From the NCBI GenBank assembly GCA_964464595.1, contig CAYXGW010000017.1, forward strand, positions 3,637 through 67,636: DNA of 64,000 nt, read 5' to 3'. The translations under genes were made by a program, and so were the position numbers. Positions 38,838-48,719 of this stretch are shown here, piece by piece (position 1 is the first letter of the stretch; every line of letters begins with the position of its first letter). Under the pieces are notes generated by a model that was not told the origin of the DNA, searched no databases, and worked only from the letters and a program-made list of their open reading frames with translations. This stretch comes from JADFJB01 sp964464595. Its GTDB lineage: Bacteria; Zhuqueibacterota; JdFR-76; DREG01.

Positions 38838-41800
38838 TTATAAGTCTTTTAACATTTCTTTAGCGTGAACAGCGATCATTACAGGTTTTTGGTAGAGTAT
38901 ATATGCCATTGTAGCTGCATCATTTCCACATTGAGACCTGCTTTCATCTGTGACATTTGGAATTGTGCCCTCTGGAATAAAGCTGGTATGTGGTAAAACA
39001 GTAGTTTTAACAAAATCTTCACCGTTATCGTATTTGTCCCATGACATATCATCCCATGTTATAGGTGTTTCAGTGTCTTCATCCGGTTCGAATGAGATGT
39101 CCATTCCAAATCGAGGAGCTCCTGGAATTTGCTGAATAACAAAATAATAACCCCAATCATCGGAAGCAGATTGTGGGTTTTCATCTCCTTTTGCATCCTC
39201 AATAGTCAGGTCAAACCCAAAGAATTTAAAATCCGGATCGATATCTGATTTGAAAATGGGGAATTTGATTTCTTCAGCCATTTGAGTTGCTGTTTTTACT
39301 TCCACAATTATTGGCTCTTTGCTTGGGTCGGGACTTCCGTCACTCATAAAAATCCTTGCTTTCTGCGCATAAATAATCGTGTTCGGATATTTCTTCAGAA
39401 GGTCTCCTCTCACCACGAGCACCACTTGTTTCTTACCGTGTATATTTCGGTTGTTATGCTGTCCTAACTTTGAAGTGCTTGTCCATTTGTCGAGGGGCTT
39501 TATATCCTTATATTTTTCGGTAATCTCTTCCTTGCTTAGATCTGTTTCATTATTAATAATCCCCTTTACATCCCAGAATTGGCGAAAATAGCTTCCGCGT
39601 TTATCGGTTGGGTATTCTCTCCAAAGCAATTCTTTCCCAAATTCATGATTCAAGCCCACCATATAGGATTCAATAAATTCCGGATTGGTTAGCAATAAGG
39701 AAATGGTATTGGGAGGGATAAGGTTGAGATTGGGAATTAATAATTCAGAAGATATATCACGAAGTTTCTCATACATAGGATCCTCGAAATCGGGATAAGC
39801 CATCGCAGGCACCAATCTTTCTGGTTTTAAGAGCCATGCAGGATTGAATGTAAAGTATACCTGGGAAGCTAGTTGTTTTGGAAATACGATCCTGGGGTCT
39901 ACAGCTTTAGAAAGTTTTAATTGAGCATTGTTCAGGTCGAATGGAAGTCTTTTCTTTTCTGCTGCTTTAAATGATAACCTTGTATTTAGTTTTATAGCAG
40001 CAGTACGAAAGTTTCTAGCTTCAAGATTATCACCTCCACCTCCCGATGGAGTATTGATGGTAAATGTTGTAAAGGAGAAGGCGTCAGGGGATGAAGAAGA
40101 TGTTTCCGTATTCTGGCTTATGGTTGTTCCTCCTCCTGTGGAGACTGGAGGGATTACGGGATCCGTTTCCGTAAATCTAAAAGAAGGACGTGCCGGAGTC
40201 TCCCGGATGATATCTACCAGTTTTGTAGGATCATCCATCGTTTCTACTTGCTGTCTTCTTATTCTTAGTTCCCTTAAATAAAAATAGATAGAAAAGGTAA
40301 CCAGAGCGCCAAGAGCTAAAGTCATCCATAATCCCGTGAAAATTCCAACTAGGAATAAAGTAAGTAACACGATAATGAGAAAAAGCAGACTGTTTCTGAT
40401 CAACCATATAAGGACAGGTCCGTAGGAAGAAGCAGGGAGATTTTCGTTTAATTCATTGACCGTTTCAATGCCTTCTGGTACTAATTTCGGAGGAGCCGGA
40501 CTAATTCTCCCTACATTGAGGTCATTTAACAATGTACTATGACTAAAGTTTTGATCAGCGGCTTTTAGTTTTTTATAAAATACACCTCGAGGCCTTGTTA
40601 TCCTCCGAAACGCGGAACTTATAGCAGATGTTGGCAAACTACTCTCTTGCATTTGAGCATAAAGGGTGGTTGACGATCCTTTCACCTTCTTGAGCAATGG
40701 CGCAAAGATAGTGATCATGCTGGTGGGTTTGAGTTTGCTAACAAAGTTCTCCTGCACTTTTATGGCAAAGGTCATGGAGAAGGCAGCCCGCATTATTTTT
40801 TTATTTGCTTCTATGATTTTCCGAACCTGTTCCCATGCCTTCGCAATGAAATTTTCCTGGCCCTTTTGTATTACATTTGTTCCAAACCCCGAGGGCACGC
40901 GCAACCTGGGATCTTTATTCAAAGCGTGCAACCAGCCCGAGTGGTTAATATCCAATTCGTGGTGTAGAGCATGATTTTCACCGTAAATAGGCGGGCTTAC
41001 AACAGGATCAATAGAAGTATTGCTTTGCTTTTGTAATTCAGCCGGGAAGTTTAATATATCCTTTAGATGACTAAAGTAAGGCTTCTGAAGATCAATACTT
41101 TCTGGCTTGGAAATAGTAGATGGTGCCTTAAGTGCTCCTTCAAGGCCGATGATATTCTGATCGGCAAAATTGGGTAAAACTGCACCAATATCCGTTCCTA
41201 CTGTCATTCCAAATCCCGGCTTTGATCCGTCCATATCGCGAATACCTATCCTGCTGTCCATTGCCCGTGGTTCCAGTAATTTCACAAGCGATTCGAAATC
41301 TTCTTTTTCTCCGGTTCTGAAATACCATTCATAGTATACCGGTAACTCAATACCATTCGACGTTTCGTTCCATGCAGGCTGTTGAGCGTCTATAGTATTC
41401 GTATCTTGACCAAGGCCAGCCATTCTACCTGTTTCAAAAGCAGGGACCACAAAAGCTCGATATGCACTATTGGAATCTAATCTGCGAGGACATACCAAGC
41501 GACAGATGATTTTATCGGAATTGGGCTCGTTGAGATCATGGAGAGATTGCAAAAATTCTTCAAATTCAGAATCTGCTTCATGGCCTTTGTTAGTATGCAC
41601 ATGAGCCCATGCCCAGGTTTCTGTACCAGGTGGTAATGAAGAAGCTGATTTAACTTTAACTGTAGGCAGCGGTACGCGTCTGTTATCTTTCGTAAACTCC
41701 TGCTCATCTTCATTAGTAGATTCTTTCAACACGATCAATGCAATCCAGGGCCTTAACTTATTATTGTTGGCTTTTGCCGGAGTATATCGCCATGCAAAAT

Positions 41801-42092
41801 CTTCATCATACAATTCAATAAATGGCAAGTAGTTAGGTTCGAAATCGGTGATCCAGTTTTTAGGTTCCGTTCTTACTACTTGTTGAGGGTTAATGCCAAT
41901 AACATCTCCGGGACCCAACAATTCAAAGTTTTTATGGACAGGTTGAGCATTTACTGCAATATCAATGGGTATAGAAGCTCTATCCAATATTGCGGACGAA
42001 CTCATACCTAGATTATCAACTTCATTAATATCGGCTGCGATACCTTTTCGCAACCATGATCCAAATGTATATTTTGCTACTGTTACGGCCAT
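38838..42092 (-). CDS. Conserved uncharacterised 1084-aa protein with central membrane hairpin
   Basis: The N-terminal part (about 1-130) contains YTFGSWLRKGIAADI, RTEPKNWITDFEPNYLPFIE and KLRPWIALIVLKE, motifs of a widespread hypothetical family. In the middle (about 560-610) lie two adjacent hydrophobic helices (SLLFLIIVLLTLFLVGIFTG and WMTLALGALVTFSIYFYL). A basic stretch and then a Ser/Thr/Gly-rich linker follow (about 650-700). The C-terminal half is soluble. No signal peptide is present, so the protein would be inserted by its internal hairpin. It follows the DUF6603-like gene by 5 bp. This is the only member of the operon with clear membrane helices. Confidence 0.8.
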   Translation of the reverse strand: MAVTVAKYTFGSWLRKGIAADINEVDNLGMSSSAILDRASIPIDIAVNAQPVHKNFELLGPGDVIGINPQQVVRTEPKNWITDFEPNYLPFIELYDEDFAWRYTPAKANNNKLRPWIALIVLKESTNEDEQEFTKDNRRVPLPTVKVKSASSLPPGTETWAWAHVHTNKGHEADSEFEEFLQSLHDLNEPNSDKIICRLVCPRRLDSNSAYRAFVVPAFETGRMAGLGQDTNTIDAQQPAWNETSNGIELPVYYEWYFRTGEKEDFESLVKLLEPRAMDSRIGIRDMDGSKPGFGMTVGTDIGAVLPNFADQNIIGLEGALKAPSTISKPESIDLQKPYFSHLKDILNFPAELQKQSNTSIDPVVSPPIYGENHALHHELDINHSGWLHALNKDPRLRVPSGFGTNVIQKGQENFIAKAWEQVRKIIEANKKIMRAAFSMTFAIKVQENFVSKLKPTSMITIFAPLLKKVKGSSTTLYAQMQESSLPTSAISSAFRRITRPRGVFYKKLKAADQNFSHSTLLNDLNVGRISPAPPKLVPEGIETVNELNENLPASSYGPVLIWLIRNSLLFLIIVLLTLFLVGIFTGLWMTLALGALVTFSIYFYLRELRIRRQQVETMDDPTKLVDIIRETPARPSFRFTETDPVIPPVSTGGGTTISQNTETSSSSPDAFSFTTFTINTPSGGGGDNLEARNFRTAAIKLNTRLSFKAAEKKRLPFDLNNAQLKLSKAVDPRIVFPKQLASQVYFTFNPAWLLKPERLVPAMAYPDFEDPMYEKLRDISSELLIPNLNLIPPNTISLLLTNPEFIESYMVGLNHEFGKELLWREYPTDKRGSYFRQFWDVKGIINNETDLSKEEITEKYKDIKPLDKWTSTSKLGQHNNRNIHGKKQVVLVVRGDLLKKYPNTIIYAQKARIFMSDGSPDPSKEPIIVEVKTATQMAEEIKFPIFKSDIDPDFKFFGFDLTIEDAKGDENPQSASDDWGYYFVIQQIPGAPRFGMDISFEPDEDTETPITWDDMSWDKYDNGEDFVKTTVLPHTSFIPEGTIPNVTDESRSQCGNDAATMAYILYQKPVMIAVHAKEMLKDL

Positions 42093-42097
42093 AATAT

Positions 42098-45000
42098 TTA
42101 AATCTCAAATTCGGAAACTACCTGAATGTTTCCTTGTAATGAAGGATCGTTTTTAATCAAATTATCATACATTCCATAGGCTTCTGCTTCTGTAGAAGCG
42201 GTAAGACCCTGTTCGTGCAATTCCAGGTCACTTACGTTGACAACACTATATCCGGGATTGGCAACCGTTACTTCTGCAGGTGCATTGTTGGCAATTTTTC
42301 TGCTAACTGAGAAGGCATTTTTACCTATGTCAGTTCCTTCCACCAGAATATTAAAAATGCCGCTAAACATTGTCATCAGACCGGCTTTTAGGGTTATTTT
42401 TTTATGAACATAACTCATCTCATAGTTAACCTCTTTCTGAATGACATTGCCACTATGAGTTGCATCACCGGTAGCAAACTTTAGCCCGCTCTTCATTTTC
42501 TCAAATGACTTACGGGAGAGTTTTTTACTGTCGTCAAGTTGCTGGAAATTCGCTATTGCAAATTCTTCTTTTACATCTTCTCTTGGCCCCGGGTATTCAA
42601 TAGAGAAGCGTGTATCATCCAGCGGTTTTTTATTGCCAAATTTATTAATATCGAGATCCAGTGGAACTACTTTTTGACTTGCAGATAGTATTCCAAATGG
42701 ATGAACGATAATCTTGTTTTCAGCAAGTTTGATTTGTTTTAACGTAACCGTGAGATTTGTATTATTAGGAAAATCAGCCTGCCAGTTGCGATCGTCCTTA
42801 AGAGCATCAAGCACCAATTGAAGCACATCTGCGGTCTCCAGAGGTTGTGCCGGAGCATCTTCTCCCCACGTTACGTTAAATCCTACTGTAATTCTAAAGA
42901 ATAGGATCTTGAGACTGGCTTTTCCGTTAGCATTCCATGGTGTTGGACCAGAAAGTGCACAGCTTACACTAACACTAGCTATTACACTCGTGCCAGCTCT
43001 TAGCGCCAGACCGGCGTAGATCTGTGCGATGAAATAAAATGGGTTGAATTGAACGAGTAGATCATATCCGATGTAACCATAAATGTTGAACCCGGCTGCA
43101 GCTGCGTACAATTCTACCTTTGCTCCACTTTGTACCGTATTGGAGGTAATGGCAAAATAAAGTTGAGCGTTGAGTCTTGGATTATTTCCGGATAACAAGG
43201 AAAGCATAATGCGTCTCATTCCTATAAGATCCGAAGGCACTTCATTAAAAGCGGGATGGAAACCTCCTACTGAGATCACAAAAATAGGATTCTTCCACCC
43301 TATTCTGAGTGCCATATCGCCGGAAAGCGTAAATACGAGAATACTGGAATCAAAAATACTGGCATCAAACCAGATTAGTCCTGCGTTAAAATCAATACCA
43401 CCGGCAAAATTCACCTGTAGTTTTAAGATGGCCGCTTCTTTGGTTGGCAAAATGCAGCGCAATACACCAATTATTACGAATGCAGGTTTTGGTATATCGA
43501 GAATAATTCCAATTTCAAGTGTAATAAGTGTTGGGGTTCCCCAACCTATTTTCGCCATCGGGGCGATGATGAAATGACCTTCTACAATAGGGAATATTGT
43601 TTTCAGGTCACTAATAATGCGCGTAATATTCGCTACTACATCCTGTGGGAAAAGAATACTGCTAACCGCTCCGGTTTTCACTCCGGTTCGTAATGCTTCA
43701 AGATTTGTGCTTCGATTTAATGCTAATAACCCACCCACTCCATTTAATGTAAAACCAAAGCTTAGTTGTATGGGTGTAAACTCTGCAGTAATTAAGATTA
43801 AAAAAGCAAAGCCATCAGAACCATCCGGCATTTTGGTATTGATGATGCCGATTGCTTTAAGTGCTATTGTATTTTGGAAAGTAAGTTCAAGAGCGCCGAA
43901 GTACTCTCCTTTATCAAAATCGAGGTACAAGAATCCACCGCCTTTAACGGCTCCGGTATCCAAAGAAAGTCCAACACCGTTAGGTGGTTTGAAACCGATA
44001 TCCATCTGTAAGGGTCCTAGGTTTCCTGTGTTATCATCCGGAAAGGAAAATGTTGCTTTGATACCCATGTTCTGAACAACGGCAACGATAGCTCCCAATT
44101 CTGCTTTGATATCGGCTCCAATAGTAACCGGGATCTTTCCGTCCTGCAATTTCAATGCGATGGTTAACCCTTCCAATGTGACCGGTCCAAGCTCAATATG
44201 TGTGGGCAACCTTACTTCCAGGGCGCTGCTCCCACCGAAGTAAAAACCTCTTTCAGTAGAGACTCCCATAACCAGGTCAAAATCAGCCTCAATTTTGGTG
44301 TCGCCTAATATTTTTGAAAGAAACCCATCACCTTTGGAGCCATCAACCAGAACTTTGAGTCCGTTTATAGCTGTCTGAAACTCAAAATCACCGGTAGCTT
44401 CCGTACCACTCCAATTTACCTTCGTTCCCATGGAAATAATGAGTTCCTGCATTTCAAATCGATTGCCTCCAGCCTCTCCAAACAGGATAATAGGTTCAGG
44501 AGGTTCCTGTTTTTGCACAATGAATTTCACCTCTAATTCCCCACTAATGGAAGTATTGTCTGAGGGATTAAAACCGACATCGCCACTGGGTAAAATGTAG
44601 ACTCCAGTATTTTTTGGAGTATCGATGGCTGCTTTTACTTCCATTCGCAAATCCTGTCCCATCGGTATCTCTAAAACGTCCGGGGCAATTTTGTTCTTTA
44701 GCCGAATAAGCAGGCCAGGTGGGGTAACATCAGTTTTTGGTACTGCTTCAATAACGACTAGATCGAGTCGCTTAAGAGAAGTTGAATCATCGTACCATAC
44801 AGGCATCCCCAATCTAGAAAGCACTTTTTCGGAGAGCTCGAATAATTTTTCTCCATTGAAATCAGTGTTGCCCCAATGATAAAGTTCTTTGGCTGTAGCA
44901 GCAGGATCGCTAAACCAACCACCGATACGGTCAAAGCGGTAAGTGTGTATTTCATATTCCGGGTTGGCAGGGTCAGAAGAATCTACATTAAATTCTTCTC

Positions 45001-45457
45001 TGTTTAGTAATCCGAAAAATTCCAAACCATCATTTACACCTCCAATACCGTTTTCTATATAGTGGAATATCAAGTAGTTAACGATGCGTTTGGCAATTTG
45101 CTCACCGCTTAAGCTAGAATGAAAACTATTTGCTTGATTCCCAATTGCTACTGTGCCATTCATAATAGTGACAATATCTTCGATGGCTTTAATTGTGTCT
45201 TTCGCAAGTTCAACATAGGATTCAGACTCTATATGGGCAATAATTTCGGCAACTTGAACAGTCAGATCTTGAATGGCGTCAATGGAAGCCGTTGCTGCGC
45301 TAGAAACGGATCCTGCTTGCGCATCGGTAAGTACAATACCGATACGTCCGAAAAAGGCCTTTGTCCCTCCTTGTGTGGAGAGTTCTGTTTCAATGGGTTT
45401 GAGCAATTGCTCAATTTGAATTACAAACGCCTGTATGGTTCCTGGAGCGTCATTCAT
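42098..45457 (-). CDS. DUF6603-like 1119-aa protein
   Basis: Residues 1-130 are helical. About 330-900 is a glycine-rich, strongly alternating beta region with repeated GxxL/GxxF strands. It includes FLYLDFDKGEYFGALELTF, LILITAEFTPIQLSFGF and FTLNGVGGLLALNRS (about 570). These match my memory of the DUF6603 family, whose function is unknown. There is no signal peptide. The extended amphipathic beta architecture could be a scaffold or a pore-like structure, but that is inference. Its ATG overlaps the stop of the upstream protease gene by 4 bp (45454-45457), so its synthesis is coupled to that protease. Confidence 0.75.
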   Translation of the reverse strand: MNDAPGTIQAFVIQIEQLLKPIETELSTQGGTKAFFGRIGIVLTDAQAGSVSSAATASIDAIQDLTVQVAEIIAHIESESYVELAKDTIKAIEDIVTIMNGTVAIGNQANSFHSSLSGEQIAKRIVNYLIFHYIENGIGGVNDGLEFFGLLNREEFNVDSSDPANPEYEIHTYRFDRIGGWFSDPAATAKELYHWGNTDFNGEKLFELSEKVLSRLGMPVWYDDSTSLKRLDLVVIEAVPKTDVTPPGLLIRLKNKIAPDVLEIPMGQDLRMEVKAAIDTPKNTGVYILPSGDVGFNPSDNTSISGELEVKFIVQKQEPPEPIILFGEAGGNRFEMQELIISMGTKVNWSGTEATGDFEFQTAINGLKVLVDGSKGDGFLSKILGDTKIEADFDLVMGVSTERGFYFGGSSALEVRLPTHIELGPVTLEGLTIALKLQDGKIPVTIGADIKAELGAIVAVVQNMGIKATFSFPDDNTGNLGPLQMDIGFKPPNGVGLSLDTGAVKGGGFLYLDFDKGEYFGALELTFQNTIALKAIGIINTKMPDGSDGFAFLILITAEFTPIQLSFGFTLNGVGGLLALNRSTNLEALRTGVKTGAVSSILFPQDVVANITRIISDLKTIFPIVEGHFIIAPMAKIGWGTPTLITLEIGIILDIPKPAFVIIGVLRCILPTKEAAILKLQVNFAGGIDFNAGLIWFDASIFDSSILVFTLSGDMALRIGWKNPIFVISVGGFHPAFNEVPSDLIGMRRIMLSLLSGNNPRLNAQLYFAITSNTVQSGAKVELYAAAAGFNIYGYIGYDLLVQFNPFYFIAQIYAGLALRAGTSVIASVSVSCALSGPTPWNANGKASLKILFFRITVGFNVTWGEDAPAQPLETADVLQLVLDALKDDRNWQADFPNNTNLTVTLKQIKLAENKIIVHPFGILSASQKVVPLDLDINKFGNKKPLDDTRFSIEYPGPREDVKEEFAIANFQQLDDSKKLSRKSFEKMKSGLKFATGDATHSGNVIQKEVNYEMSYVHKKITLKAGLMTMFSGIFNILVEGTDIGKNAFSVSRKIANNAPAEVTVANPGYSVVNVSDLELHEQGLTASTEAEAYGMYDNLIKNDPSLQGNIQVVSEFEI

Positions 45458-47118
45458 GTCATTTCGGTGGTTTTAAGGTGTTCTATAAAATCGTCTACGC
45501 TGTTTCCTTCAAGCAACATTGCTTTAATCAAGCCGCCATGTGTTTCTATTGTTTCTTTTAATGGAATACTTCCATGTTTAGGCAGTATTGACTCCATTTT
45601 GTCCAGTAGCACAGCTAAATCCACCCCATTGATTTGAGTTGGAAGCTCGTCAAGGTCACCCTTGAGATGGTTTAAAAAGGCCGCAAAGAATGCGGGTCCT
45701 TTATTACTATGCCAAGCCACAGTAACAGGGCGGCATTTCCGTACGAGGTACCCTATTTCTCTTCGTACGTGTCGAAATGCTTCATGCAGTTCTCTTCCTT
45801 TAGCAGTTGATCGCAAAACTTCAAATAATTCACTTAAATGTTCTTGCTGACCATCAGTTAGCGGTTCGGGTTGAAAGAGGCCGGAATCCTTTTCAGGTGT
45901 TTCGATCTGATGTCTGGCAAAAAATATCCCATCTGTATTCAATTCATTAGAGGCTATAAGTCCGGTACCATCCGTAGCCCCGCAGCTACAACGGCTGGTT
46001 CCTCCGTCGGTGGGTATGCAGTATCCCATTTTTTCCAGCACAGGGAGTATATGGCAGGCGAAACTGGGATGAGCGGCCGTTGTACCATCGGGTGGAACAC
46101 CGAAAAGTAATCCCACAGCCCTGCGCTGCTCATCCACTACCAAGGCTCCTGAGTCTCCTTTTTCACCGAAGTGGGCATGTCCGTTACAGTTCACACTTGA
46201 TGACGATGTATCAAAATCAATTTTAATGACTTCTTTTATTTCGGTGCCACCTATCCAGGGCTCAACCCATGTAACTGATCTGACAATTCCTTTCGTTTTA
46301 CCGGTAGTGCGGCCTACTTTAAAAACTGCCTTGCCTATTATGCTTGTACTTCCAATGATACTTCGGACATCAATGATAGTACTGGAACCGCCTACATTCA
46401 AACCAAGTATGGATGTATCATATTCGATCACATCTTTTGTACATGTGGTTCCCCAACATTTGCAATCAATATTGATCCGTGAAGTTGCGCAATCAATAAA
46501 AAAATCCCTTGAAGTAGAACCCCGGGGCGTAAAAGGGTAATTCCCGAAAAACGCACCTGCATTTACCTTGCCTAATGCATTAGATGGCCCAATATTGGGA
46601 AATCCTGACGGCGTAGGCAACCATGGCTGGTAAATATAATGCCCCCCCAGAAGCCGCCCATGAGAATAAAGCACATGCCAGTTGGATAACAAATGCACAT
46701 TCTCCCGGTCATTGTCATGCTTCTTTCTGACAATGCAACCCAGGGTTGCTGCCTCATATCTTCTAGCGGAATCTAGAGCAGAGCATATTTGTATTCCGCC
46801 TTTTATCTTTTCGTGTTCGCTTGAATCATTACAAACGCCTAATTGCAATGTGTCAGGAATGGTAACATCAACCAAATACCCTTCAAAAGAAACTGGAATC
46901 CTTTCATCGGGGCTTATATCTTCCAATCGTTTTTTTTCAGCTACAATCACGATAATCGAAATATCTTCCCGGTACTTATTGTTTGTCTTCTTTTGACCAA
47001 AAGCTACGCCAATGACGTCTTTAAACTTACTGAATTTCTCCTTCGCCCTACTATATACTGTTTGAAACTCTTCTTCGTGTGAAAGGATATACTCGTTATT
47101 TTTTAGTGTTTCGTCCAT
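45454..47118 (-). CDS. Trypsin-like serine protease with accessory N- and C-terminal domains (554 aa)
   Basis: This protease has a chymotrypsin fold. Predicted triad residues are His148 (LLSNWHVL), Asp209 (FFIDCATS) and Ser323 (GEKGDSGALVV). Residues 30-100 form an N-terminal domain (VIGVAFGQKK, DISIIVIVAEKK, IPVSFEGYLVDV) seen also in the next protease. Residues about 420-554 form a C-terminal helical domain with VTVAWHSNKGPAFFAAFL, again shared. The protein contains several Cys pairs, including RCSCG near 378. No signal peptide is visible, so it should act in the cytosol or leave by an unusual route. It is coupled to the DUF6603-like gene by an ATGA overlap. Confidence 0.88.
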   Translation of the reverse strand: MDETLKNNEYILSHEEEFQTVYSRAKEKFSKFKDVIGVAFGQKKTNNKYREDISIIVIVAEKKRLEDISPDERIPVSFEGYLVDVTIPDTLQLGVCNDSSEHEKIKGGIQICSALDSARRYEAATLGCIVRKKHDNDRENVHLLSNWHVLYSHGRLLGGHYIYQPWLPTPSGFPNIGPSNALGKVNAGAFFGNYPFTPRGSTSRDFFIDCATSRINIDCKCWGTTCTKDVIEYDTSILGLNVGGSSTIIDVRSIIGSTSIIGKAVFKVGRTTGKTKGIVRSVTWVEPWIGGTEIKEVIKIDFDTSSSSVNCNGHAHFGEKGDSGALVVDEQRRAVGLLFGVPPDGTTAAHPSFACHILPVLEKMGYCIPTDGGTSRCSCGATDGTGLIASNELNTDGIFFARHQIETPEKDSGLFQPEPLTDGQQEHLSELFEVLRSTAKGRELHEAFRHVRREIGYLVRKCRPVTVAWHSNKGPAFFAAFLNHLKGDLDELPTQINGVDLAVLLDKMESILPKHGSIPLKETIETHGGLIKAMLLEGNSVDDFIEHLKTTEMT

Positions 47119-47136
47119 AATAGAAAGTAGATTACA

Positions 47137-48696
47137 TTAAGGGTTAGCGATTTTTTCGAGTTCGTGGTGTTCGAATTTCTCTTGCAATGTACTATTCATC
47201 ATTTGATCTATAGTATTGCTTTGTTCAATTTGTGATAAGAGTATCTTGGCATATTTTGTTAAATCCAATTGCAACGCTTCACTGCCATATATTTGTAAAA
47301 CGGTTGCCATATTAGTGAGCAATTCAAGAAGTTTTATCCCATTGATTGTCTTGGGTATTTCCCCTTTTTCTTCATTAACAACACTTAAAACAGCTGCTAA
47401 AAATGCAGGGCCCTTGTTGCTACGCCAACGTACAGTTACTTCTCTTCTGTGGTTCACCAAATAAATAATTTCGTTCTGGTGCTTTTCAAACAGCTTATAT
47501 AAATGCGCCCCACCGGAATGCGCTAATAGCTTCGTTTTCAAACTAAGCCATTGCTGTTCTTCTTCCGTCCCTACGGTTGAATTGACTGCTACAGCTTGCA
47601 TTGTACCACTAGTCGAAGTAGTTGCAGGACTTAAGTTAATGGTAATTCCTAACGCCGATTTAACATCCGCAATATGATTAGCAATCGAGGAGTAGGTACT
47701 TGGGCTGGTTCCAACGGTACTTCTTCCCGATGCAAACAGTAGCCCAATAATTTTGTTTTGATGATTGATGATCACCGACCCAGAATCGCCATGCTGAGAA
47801 AAGGGAATAGTGGTGGTGGTTTGCTGGATCTTTATTTGTCCTGAAAATGTATAAGTAGTACCCCCTCTAGTAATACTAAAAGTCGGAAAGTTGTCATCCA
47901 CAACACGTCCAACTGTCCGGCCAGTGGATCGTCCCACTTTATAAACGGTTTCACCAATAGTCGCACTAGCCTCGCCAATGATGGTGTTTTTGGGAGGATT
48001 TCCTCCGACACTGAGACCATTAATTTCATTCTTATAATTTCGCCCACAGCATCTACTACATATTGAATTACAACCATCCAAGCTGGCAATGGCGCCATCT
48101 ACTTTGGTGGTAATGGCGTGTTTGAGCAGTTTCCCAATGGCATCGGTATCATCTTTGGGCTTGAAAGGAATTTGAGCAGGAGTAAGTACTGGTAACGTGG
48201 TTGGACTTGGTTGATAAATTCGATCACCTATTACCGCTCCATTGGCTGCCAAAACATGCCAATTGCTTAGAATAACAATCGAATTCGTTTGTGTGTAGGT
48301 TGCCATACAGCCTAATGAACCTCTCGACATTAGCGTACCAGTGCCGGTACTATTAAAACCAATAATTCGATTAGTTACTGTAATCCCTCCTATTAGTTCC
48401 TGATACCTCGCGTTATCCTGCTCAAAATTTATCGTTTCAACAACGTTAACATCAGTGGGAATACCGTTGATTTTTTCAGGAATGATATCAGCCTTGTCCA
48501 ACACTTTCGCGGCTATTTTTTCCTTTACATACACTCGAATGCATAGATCATCGGTTAAGCGCGTACCTTTCTCTTTAAGCCCAATGCTAACATGCACCAC
48601 ACCTGCCATACTCATAAGTTGTTCTCGAACAGCATCATTCAAGGCTTCTTCGATGAAAGCGTTTTTATCTTTTAGTTTTTGTATATCTTGTGGCAT
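47137..48696 (-). CDS. Trypsin-like serine protease with accessory N- and C-terminal domains (519 aa)
   Basis: This is a paralogue of the 554-aa protease. The triad is predicted at His147 (ILSNWHVL), Asp200 (KVDGAIASL) and Ser306 (QHGDSGSVII). The N-terminal domain (about 28-90) reads MAGVVHVSIGLKEKG, LCIRVYVKEKI and INGIPTDVNVVE, a pattern common in Nal1-like S1 proteases. The C-terminal domain contains VTVRWRSNKGPAFLAAVL, almost identical to the paralogue's segment. A Cys cluster (CNSICSRCC, 209-217) after the Asp may bind metal or form disulfides. No export signal. It lies 18 bp upstream of the 554-aa gene and 23 bp downstream of the 233-aa one. Confidence 0.88.
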   Translation of the reverse strand: MPQDIQKLKDKNAFIEEALNDAVREQLMSMAGVVHVSIGLKEKGTRLTDDLCIRVYVKEKIAAKVLDKADIIPEKINGIPTDVNVVETINFEQDNARYQELIGGITVTNRIIGFNSTGTGTLMSRGSLGCMATYTQTNSIVILSNWHVLAANGAVIGDRIYQPSPTTLPVLTPAQIPFKPKDDTDAIGKLLKHAITTKVDGAIASLDGCNSICSRCCGRNYKNEINGLSVGGNPPKNTIIGEASATIGETVYKVGRSTGRTVGRVVDDNFPTFSITRGGTTYTFSGQIKIQQTTTTIPFSQHGDSGSVIINHQNKIIGLLFASGRSTVGTSPSTYSSIANHIADVKSALGITINLSPATTSTSGTMQAVAVNSTVGTEEEQQWLSLKTKLLAHSGGAHLYKLFEKHQNEIIYLVNHRREVTVRWRSNKGPAFLAAVLSVVNEEKGEIPKTINGIKLLELLTNMATVLQIYGSEALQLDLTKYAKILLSQIEQSNTIDQMMNSTLQEKFEHHELEKIANP

Positions 48697-48719
48697 ACTA
48701 TATATTCAAATTGTCTCAT

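Noticed and set aside
40666..40974. Plus-strand frames opposite the giant genes
   Set aside because: Long antisense frames are expected opposite such long genes. They lack ribosome sites and protein-like composition.
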